This document shows, piece by piece, positions 1 to 5,273 of a DNA stretch of 6,711 nt. The notes below the pieces were generated by a model. The model worked only from the letters and a program-made list of their open reading frames with translations, was not told the DNA's origin and ran no database searches. The stretch lies in contig QHXE01000208.1 in the NCBI GenBank assembly GCA_003222835.1, forward strand, positions 1-6,711, read 5' to 3'. The first letter of the stretch is position 1; each line of letters begins with the position of its first letter. The position numbers were made by a program, and so were the translations under genes. Origin of the DNA: Acidobacteriota bacterium. Its GTDB lineage: Bacteria > Acidobacteriota > Blastocatellia > Pyrinomonadales > Pyrinomonadaceae.

Positions 1-1
1 G

Positions 2-100
2 TTCGTCATCAACCGGCAAGTGTCCGTGTCGTTGGAGAACAGCGCATTCGAGCACACCCACGTGGTAAGCAGGATGAAAGTGATTGGGGAAGAGGAGTGA
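2..100 (+). CDS. Possible C-terminal fragment of an unidentified gene, cut by the window edge
   Basis: Reading from base 2 gives 32 sense codons followed by TGA at 98-100. The peptide is mixed polar and hydrophobic, ending in SRMKVIGEEE, which is a plausible protein C-terminus. Frame 1 is also open across this stretch, so an open frame alone is weak evidence. I do not recognise the family. No ribosome binding site or start is visible because the 5' part lies outside the window. It could equally be non-coding DNA. Confidence 0.25.
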   Translation, partial: FVINRQVSVSLENSAFEHTHVVSRMKVIGEEE

Positions 101-234
101 GCAGCGAGGCATGCCACCTAGTCCAAAATCTCTCCCAGAGTCGTGCCTGTTATCGTAGTTGGCGCACTAACATCCCGATAACGCTCAATGACCAGCGGTC
201 AAAACGTGACGCCCGATAGCGTCAACTGTCGTCT
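101..234. other. Intergenic spacer
   Basis: No credible gene is seen here. It separates the possible plus-strand gene end at 100 from the minus-strand stop codon at 235-237, so the two would converge. The only structures noticed are a short hairpin at 207-224, listed separately, and a 7-base inverted repeat (149-155 with 176-182) whose 20-base loop makes it unconvincing. Confidence 0.5.
201..224 (-). terminator. Weak candidate intrinsic terminator after the minus-strand exported-protein gene
   Basis: On the minus strand TGACGC, a six-base loop and GCGTCA form a perfect 6-bp stem (219-224 with 207-212). It is followed by CG and four T residues at 201-204. It starts 11 bases past the stop codon at 235-237, which is the expected position. 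The stem is short and the T run brief, so this is only a candidate. Confidence 0.35.
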
Positions 235-504
235 CTACGGTCCCCAATAGGTGAACTTGAAGAGAACACCCGGACGGATGTCGAAACCGATCTCTCCGCC
301 GCACTCAATAGTGTGGTGCCCGGGGTTGATACGACCAGCGTGACCGACGGGGTGCGGCCAAATTTTTCCGTCAATCTTGATCGGTCCGCAGTGGCCCCCA
401 TTGTCATCGACAACTGCGAGATAAGTCTTCCCGTCCTTTGAGGGCGCGAATGAACCTCTCAAATCCCGGCTACAGCCGACGCAGAGAAATGTAGCTATAA
501 ACAC
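235..504 (-). CDS. Possible separate small lipoprotein (alternative reading of the 3' part of the exported-protein gene)
   Basis: A GTG codon at 504-502, in frame with the longer open frame, would start an 89-residue protein beginning MFIATFLCVGCSRD. This is a short hydrophobic run followed by a lipobox-like L-C-V-G-C, with the Cys codon at 474-472. The remainder is Gly/His rich (DDNGGHCGPIKIDGKIW, GHHTIECGGE) and ends in FKFTYWGP, suggesting a small beta-rich secreted domain. No good ribosome binding site precedes the GTG, and the N-terminal positive charge is weak. The upstream part of the open frame ends in a charged stretch (TKDACREWKNRN) that would be a natural end for the first protein. 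Two readings fit: a fusion after loss of a stop codon, or an internal start. I do not recognise a named family. Confidence 0.3.
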   Translation of the reverse strand: MFIATFLCVGCSRDLRGSFAPSKDGKTYLAVVDDNGGHCGPIKIDGKIWPHPVGHAGRINPGHHTIECGGEIGFDIRPGVLFKFTYWGP

Positions 505-1018
505 TCTATTGCGATTTTTCCATTCTCGACATGCATCCTTCGTGAACCTAACACCTTCGCCATTCGGCTGCATATCCGTGATCTGCACCCTGTTCTCACT
601 GATCCATTGTTTCCAGATCCGAATTTTCGCCCGATCCTGTTCGGGGTTATAGGTCGGGCCTCCGGTGGGAGGATTTTTCACAATTTCACTCAAGATGCGA
701 AGAGCAACGGCGGAGGGGGGCGAGCACAAAATCATCGCCGGGGCGCCACAACTTCTTCTCCTTTACGATCCGATCGTAGTCGGAATCACGATCGAAAAGA
801 GTGGCTAGCGTCAGTACGGAAAATCCTCCGCCTATACATTGCAACTCTTGTTGCACGAATGGATCAATACCGGCCACTTCTTCAACCTCGCAGAAAATGC
901 CCTGTAGAACCTGGGTATCACCTGATTCCGCAACGGGCAAACCCGAGACTTGTGAACCGGCTTCAAGACTAAGTCCGATGCAGACGAGTAGGACCCCAAC
1001 AAACCGATTGGTTCGCAT
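235..1018 (-). pseudogene. Exported hypothetical protein, broken by a one-base insertion in a C6 run
   Basis: The ATG at 1018-1016 starts a protein with a clear signal peptide: Arg2 and Arg5, then a hydrophobic core (FVGVLLVCIGLSL), then a small-residue region. An AGAAGGA lies only about two bases before the ATG, closer than ideal. The frame runs to ...RPGDDFVLAP and then stops early at 686. Removing one C from the C6 run on the minus strand (plus 715-720) joins it to a second frame, giving SAVALRILSEIVKNPP... down to TAG at 235-237, about 260 residues in total. The join is smooth in sense and charge, so I treat this as one gene with a frameshift, either real or a homopolymer sequencing error. 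The first ~180 residues resemble, from memory, small exported hypothetical proteins of acidobacteria with a CIGGG segment; the function is unknown. The last ~90 residues look different, with many Gly, His and Cys, and may be a separate gene (235-504). The next gene upstream on the same strand is the broken small protein at about 1090-1343. Confidence 0.55.
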
Positions 1019-1089
1019 ATCCTTCTCAGCTTACGCAGCCCCGTCCTATTCAGTAGATCACGTTGGTAACCATCGAGGACTACTACGTC

Positions 1090-1343
1090 TTTATTCTGTG
1101 CTGGAATTTTCCCCAGAAATACCTCCAGAGCCGCTGACGGATCACTTGATCCCTCAATTTCAAATGTGAGACGCACACCTTCCAGCATCTCTTTATCCGC
1201 TAACAAATGGTCAACCACCTTCTGCCAGTTCGGCACCGCATGGTATTCGAGCACTAGTTTCAAGGCGATGTTTTCAACGAACAAATACTCGGTTGCATGA
1301 GAACGGCGTACAGGCGCTTCTTCTCAGCTTGTGTCAGGGAATT
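1090..1343 (-). pseudogene. Small hypothetical protein gene with single-base deletions
   Basis: On the minus strand, codons from about 1343 read NSLTQAEKKRLYAVLM (to 1296). The next frame continues ATEYLFVENIALKLVLEY, NWQKVVDHLLADKEMLEG and SSDPSAALEVFLGKIP, to about 1090. Inserting one G after the ATG at 1298-1296 would join them as VLM-ATEYLFVEN, so a one-base deletion is likely. A further deletion in the CCC at 1339-1337 may separate it from an upstream segment (VSITKVYSGVGADIVMDCF) on the same strand, so the true start is not certain. The second frame has no stop until 832, but beyond about 1090 the reading no longer looks like protein and overlaps the signal peptide of the next gene, so the original stop also seems lost. 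The protein would be about 85-95 residues, amphipathic, soluble and probably helical. Its function is unknown. The IS110 element begins just upstream. Confidence 0.42.
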
Positions 1344-1442
1344 GCCTTCGGGATGAAACAGTCCATGACAATGTCGGCTCCCACGCCCGAGTAGACTTTG
1401 GTGATGCTGACCAACCAACCAAGGCCCGGGAGAGGAGCCAAC

Positions 1443-2512
1443 ATGTTAATCATAGGATGCGATTATCATCCGGGCTTCCAGCAAATTGCTTTTGTGGACA
1501 CCGATACGGGTGAGTTACAGGAGCGACGGCTGTTGCATCGCGAGGAAGCGGAAAAGTTTTATCGCGATCTGGCAGCGTAAGGAGTGGAGGTGCGTGTGGG
1601 GATGGAAGCAAGTGGACACGCACGCTGGTTTGAGCGACTGCTGGCGGAACTGAACTTCGAGTTGTGGATGGGCGACGCCGCCGCGATCCGAGCGAAGCGG
1701 GTACGCAAGCAGAAGACCGATCGCCAGGAATGCGCAGCACATTCTGGACCTGCTGCTGGAGGATCGTTTTCCCCGAATCTGGGTGGCGAGCTGGGACAAT
1801 CGTGACCTGCGGCAGCTCTTGTGGCGTCGGCACCGGATGGTGCAGGCGCGCACACGGATCATGAACCAGTTGCAAGCCGTGGCCATCAACGAAGGCTTAC
1901 GCTGTAAGAATGAGGTTATGGCGAGAGCCGGGACGAAAGCAACTGGAGGGGTTCCGGTTGGCGCCGTGGGCCAGCCGACGCCGCCGCGATCTGTTGGAGT
2001 TACTGGACCGATTGAACCCAACGATCGCGGAGCTAAGCCAAGCGATTGATGAGGAAGTGGAAAAGTATCCCGCGGCGCAGCGACTGATGACCCATCCCGG
2101 AGTGAGTGCCCTGACGGCACTGGCCTTCGTGCTGGTCATCGGAAACGCGGAGCGGTTTCACCGCGGCAAGCAGATCGCAAGCTATCTGGGTCTGGTGCCG
2201 GCGGAAGAGTCCAGTGGTGGCGAGCGGCGACGGCTAGGACATATCAGCAAACAGGGCAGCTCGTTGCTGCGTTTCTTTTTGGTGGAAGCGGCTCAGGTCA
2301 CGCTGCGAAGCGACCCGGAGTGGCGCAGCAAGTTTTTCCACCTGGCCATGCGACGAGGACGAAAGACTGCCAAAGTCGCGATGGCACGTAGACTGGCAGT
2401 CCGTCTCTACTGGATGTGGCGCGAAGAACGGGATTACGAGCAGTCGAAAAAGTTCGGTCCGCACGCGGGCCAGCCCGGAACAGGCGTTGGTGAGAAGTCG
2501 AACACCGCGTAA
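1443..2512 (+). pseudogene. IS110-family DEDD transposase, inactivated by one stop codon and two frameshifts
   Basis: IS110 transposases are recombinases with an N-terminal RuvC-like DEDD domain and a C-terminal domain carrying a nucleophilic Ser; they are guided by an element-encoded bridge RNA. The start is ATG 1443-1445, preceded by AGAGGAG at 1431-1437. The protein opens MLIIGCDYHPGFQQIAFVD, giving Asp7. A TAA at 1578-1580 replaces what is likely a Gln codon (YRDLAA*GVEVRVGMEASG). The frame continues with Glu55 in GMEAS and Asp93 in KTDRQ. An extra A at 1729-1730 breaks the frame; removing it gives KTDRQDAQ with Asp96. An extra T at 1911 breaks it again; removing it gives CKKRLWREPG. From 1910 the frame is open to TAA 2510-2512 and contains the C-terminal domain (LMTHPGVSALTALAFVLVIG, IASYLGLVP, then HISKQGSSLLRFFLVEAAQ with the likely catalytic Ser). 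The repaired protein is 355 residues, normal for the family. This copy cannot make an active enzyme. Confidence 0.88.
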
Positions 2513-2587
2513 TCGATTGGGCAGCCCGCTCCCTTCGCTGGGGAGTTCGAACTAGCAATCATGATCGAGGTTGTGGACCGAAGAGGA
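2513..2587 (+). other. Short non-coding segment at the IS110 right end, between convergent genes
   Basis: These 75 bases separate the transposase stop from the permease stop. They contain a CTCCC/GGGAG hairpin (2529-2533 with 2541-2545), a 10-base palindrome AGTTCGAACT (2544-2553) overlapping its right arm, and an ATCATGAT palindrome. None is followed by a T run on either strand, so I do not call a terminator. Part of this segment is probably the right end of the IS110 element. Confidence 0.45.
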
Positions 2588-5001
2588 TCACTCAAACCGC
2601 AACGCTGAAATCGGATCGATCCGTGTTGCTTTTCTCGCTGGAACCCAGACTGCTACTAGCGCCACCACGCACAGGAAGATTGGGGTCAGGACGAATGCTG
2701 TCGGATCCCACGTTTTTACCCCGAACAGGAATCCCGTCAGAAACTTCGTCAGCCAGAAGGCTCCGCCGATTCCGATGACTAGCCCAATTCCCGCAAGCAG
2801 CATTCCCTGACGAATCACCATATTGCGAATGTTCGAAGCGGGCGCTCCCAGAGCCATCCTGACGCCGAGTTCCGGGGTTCGCTGCTGGACCGAGTAAGCC
2901 ATTAATCCATAGATGCCGATCGCCGCCATCAGTAACGCCGACGTGCCGAAGACCGTGAGCAGCAGCATGTTGAAGCGTTCGCGCGAGGTCGTCAGCACGA
3001 CGATCTCGTCCATGCTGCGGATGTGCGCCACGGGCAGACCGCCCGTCGCTTCGCGGATCGCGCTGGTGACGGCGGCCGTGAGGGTGTGGGGCTCCATCCG
3101 CGTGCGCACAATCCACCACAAGGGCGCGATGCGCGAGTTGAGCTCCGTGACTTTGTCCGGCATCTGCGCAACCGGGATATACATGGTTGGACCCGGGTCC
3201 TGATTGAGTCCGCCATCGCGTGTGTCTCCAACAACGCCGATCACCTGCCGCGGTGGTTCGACGAAGACCGGTCCCATGCCCGCTCCAATCACGACGCGGT
3301 CGCTCAGCGGATCACCGTGGGGCCAGAACTGCCGCGCCATCGCCTCATTGATGATGACGACACCGGGCGCAGCTCCGTTATCTTGTTCGGTGAAATTGCG
3401 CCCGCGGACGACGGGCACCTTGAAGACGTCAAAATAACTCCACGAGACCGGGAAGTATCCTGCTCCACCCGTATTCGGATTGTTGCCGTTCGCCCGCCCG
3501 ACAATGTTGAAAGGCAGCCCAAAGCCACCTTGCAGGGGCAGACAGCACGCGGCGGCACTGGCCGTGACGCCGGGAACGGCATTGATCCGCTCGGTGCCGT
3601 CGTGAATGACCTGCGCGACGCCGCTGGTCTTCAGAAACCGGTCGCCGCTGATCGACATGGCCATGGTGAGCACGTTGTGCGTGTCGAACCCGGGATCGAC
3701 CGACTGCAGGTTCATAAACGTGCGAATGAGGAGCGCCGCTCCGATGACCAGAACGAGCGCAAGAGCCATTTCGCTAACGACCAGAAGAGAACGCACCTTG
3801 CCGCTGCGGAAGCCTACTCCTGCACGGTTGTTGCTCTCGTTCAAGACTGCTGCAAGACTCTTGCGCGAGGCGCTGATGGCAGGCACCAGGCCAAACAAAA
3901 TTCCGGTCAGCACCGAAACTCCAAGCGTGAACAGAAGCACATTCAGATCGACCGTGACTGCCGATCCATCTTCGCCGATCCGCGGGATGCTCCCGGGATT
4001 GATCGCCAGCAAGAACCGGACCCCCGCGAATCCAAGAAGGAGTCCAAGCAGTCCGCCGGTGAGCGATACAAGCAGACTCTCGGTAAGCAGCTGGCGAATG
4101 ATGTGCCAGCGTCCAGCGCCAAGCGCAGAGCGCGTTGCGAGCTCCCGCTTCAACAACACAAGTCCGACGGCGCCCAGCAGCACGTAAAGGGACGACCGCG
4201 TATCGCGGACCATCAATTCCTGCAACAACACCACGCCGAAGCTATTGTTCGGCCCCAGCGTGCCCGGATAGGTCGCCCGATATTGATCGGCGGCCAGCTT
4301 CAACTGCGCGCTGGCCATCGGCTCAGTCACGCCCGGCTTCAAGCGCGCAATCACGCCGAAGTAGTGCGCCTGGTCGGTCGAACTGAGTTCAAACTGGAAT
4401 GGCAGCCAGAGATCAGCCGGATTGTCCGTAACAAAGGCGCGGCCGATCACGCCCACAACCTGATACGGCTGTCCGTTGAGCTGAATGTTTTTGCCGACGA
4501 TGCCGCGATCTCCGCCCAATCGCCGCTTCCACAGACCGTAACTCAGCACAACCACATTTCCGCCGTGGGGGCTGTCTTCCGCCGCCGTGAAAGTCCGACC
4601 CGCGATCACGGGTGCGCCAAGAACCGAAAAATAGTCAGCGGTTACGTGTACGCCTTGTACCTCTTCCGGCTGATCGTTACCGGTCAGGTTCAATCCGGCG
4701 CCGCCGCTGTCGTAAGCCGCGACCTGCTGAAAAATCCCCGTCTGCTGCCGCCAGATATTGAACTTGGGCACGTTCGCGCCGGGGAAGGAACCTTGATCGC
4801 CGGTGTTCATCAGATGCACCAGCGATTGCGGATCGGGATAAGTGAGTGGCTTGAGCAGAACTGTATCGCGACGACCGTGAATCCCGGAGCTTTCAGCAGC
4901 GATCGCACAGCAAATCGAATATCGCGCCAGATAGATTCCACTGACACGAACGAAGAACCGGCTGCCACGCTCTGTGCATTACGCGGCTTGTCTTGATTCA
5001 T
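2588..5001 (-). pseudogene. ADOP-type duplicated MacB/FtsX permease, damaged by two internal deletions
   Basis: ADOP proteins are inner-membrane permease-like proteins with two tandem MacB periplasmic-core plus FtsX units, abundant in acidobacteria; their substrates are mostly unknown. The start is ATG 5001-4999 behind a strong AAGGAGG (5012-5006). The first 45 residues match the family N-terminus (SIWRDIRFAVRSLLKAPGFTVVA). At about 4861-4867 the frame jumps: the conserved LALGIGAN/AIFS membrane motif expected here is absent and the reading resumes in another frame as VLLKPLTYPDPQSL. A loss of about 55 bases fits. From the GTG at 4819 the frame is open for 743 codons: first periplasmic core (~30-180), first FtsX unit (~210-325), second periplasmic core (~345-580), second FtsX unit (~615-735), ending ARKATRIDPISALRFE. 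Between Leu223 and Lys224 (near 4150) a second, in-frame gap of about 17 codons removes the usual IACANVANLLLAR-like motif, leaving VGLVLLKRELATRSALGAGR. Membrane segments are visible near 247-273, 293-315, 346-367, 615-642, 671-695 and 707-727. A protein started at 4819 would lack its first membrane helix, so function is unlikely. Confidence 0.85.
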
Positions 5002-5005
5002 GCCG

Positions 5006-5044
5006 CCTCCTTGTGATTCAAAGAAGTCTGTGCACATTATGCAC
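5006..5044 (-). promoter_or_regulatory. Candidate permease promoter with operator-like inverted repeat and strong ribosome binding site
   Basis: On the minus strand CATAAT (5041-5036) matches the -10 consensus at five of six positions and has a TG directly before it. No good -35 is seen at the right distance. Transcription would begin near 5029, giving a leader of about 28 bases to ATG 5001. The -10 lies inside a perfect inverted repeat, GTGCA-5-TGCAC (5030-5044), the geometry expected of a repressor operator. AAGGAGG at 5012-5006 is a strong ribosome binding site that fixes the start codon. ADOP genes are often found near PadR-type regulators, but none is in the window and this repeat does not clearly match a PadR site. 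Confidence 0.4.
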
Positions 5045-5120
5045 GCGACCCCGTCCCAAAAGTTAGCGCCACGGACAGCTACAACACAAACGCGCCGGCC
5101 CGCCTTTCCGACGCGCGAGC

Positions 5121-5136
5121 GACCGGGGCCCCGGTC
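5121..5136. repeat. Perfect 16-bp palindrome, GACCGGGGCCCCGGTC
   Basis: The two 8-base arms (GACCGGGG and CCCCGGTC) are exactly complementary with no spacer, and the flanks do not extend the symmetry. It lies between the intron junction and the permease promoter, about 120 bases upstream of the permease start. No T run follows it on either strand, so it is not an intrinsic terminator. It could be a dimeric regulator site or chance in GC-rich DNA. Confidence 0.6.
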
Positions 5137-5202
5137 AACTGTTGAAATATCGCGTCGCTCAAAACCCCAGCTGACGGGCGAACAGACGGCGCAAGCTTGA
5201 TC

Positions 5203-5236
5203 GCGGTAGGGATACCACTCACGTGGTACCCCCCGC
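5203..5236 (-). ncRNA. Group II intron domain VI with branch-point adenosine
   Basis: On the minus strand a GCGG/CCGC base stem is followed by a two-base TA bulge on the 3' side (5208-5207) and an upper stem of about 10 bp (GGGGTACCAC with GTGGTATCCC, one G-T pair), closed by a GTGA loop of GNRA type. The bulged A at 5207 is the expected nucleophile for the first splicing step. It lies 7 bases before the predicted intron end. Confidence 0.75.
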
Positions 5237-5239
5237 ACA

Positions 5240-5273
5240 GACCCGGACGGGCGCTCGTTAGCGCATCCGGTTC
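5240..5273 (-). ncRNA. Group II intron domain V (catalytic hairpin), with an unusual triad
   Basis: The length is exactly 34 bases. A lower stem GAACCGGA/TCCGGGTC (one A-G mismatch) is followed by a two-base bulge and a 5-bp upper stem GCGCT/AGCGC with loop AACG. It begins at the base after the reverse transcriptase stop codon. The catalytic triad position, normally AGC, reads AAC, and the usual wobble partner T is G. The terminal loop is not a standard GNRA. Either the intron has lost activity or its lineage has a divergent domain V. Confidence 0.75.

Larger units (their letters stand above)
1338..2587 (+). mobile_element. IS110-family insertion sequence, decayed; ends not exactly placed
   Basis: The core is an IS110-type transposase gene at 1443-2512. 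IS110 elements lack typical terminal inverted repeats and leave little or no target duplication, so the ends cannot be read from one copy. The right end must lie between 2513 and the permease stop codon at 2588-2590, because the permease reads intact to its usual ARKATRIDP...ALRFE ending. That leaves at most 75 bases of 3' non-coding DNA. The left end lies somewhere before 1443; the coordinate 1338 is a loose outer guess, because protein-like sequence of the neighbouring gene appears there. The element is convergent with the permease gene. Confidence 0.6.
5002..5199 (-). other. Leader and promoter region of the permease gene; 3' exon of the group II intron
   Basis: No gene is supported here, although the permease frame happens to stay open upstream of its ATG. 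Reading on the minus strand it holds the sequence just after the intron junction (CAAGCTTG, 5199-5192), a perfect 16-bp GC-rich palindrome, an inverted repeat overlapping a -10-like box, and the ribosome binding site. It is the original upstream region of the permease, which the intron interrupted about 200 bases before the start codon. Confidence 0.55.

Noticed and set aside
149..182. Inverted repeat GTTATCG / CGATAAC
   Set aside because: It has only 7 bp, a 20-base loop and no T run. It is likely chance.
607..972. Plus-strand open frame over the exported-protein gene
   Set aside because: It is a shadow of the minus-strand gene, which has a signal peptide and coherent protein sequence.
1515..2120. 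Minus-strand open frame of 201 codons antisense to the IS110 transposase
   Set aside because: The plus strand encodes a recognisable DEDD transposase once three lesions are repaired. The antisense product is Ser/Arg/Pro-rich with no family likeness.
3023..4996. Plus-strand open frame of 657 codons across the permease region
   Set aside because: It lies antisense to a clearly recognisable ADOP permease. Its translation is Arg/Gln/Asp-rich low-complexity sequence with no recognisable domain, typical of a GC-rich shadow frame.
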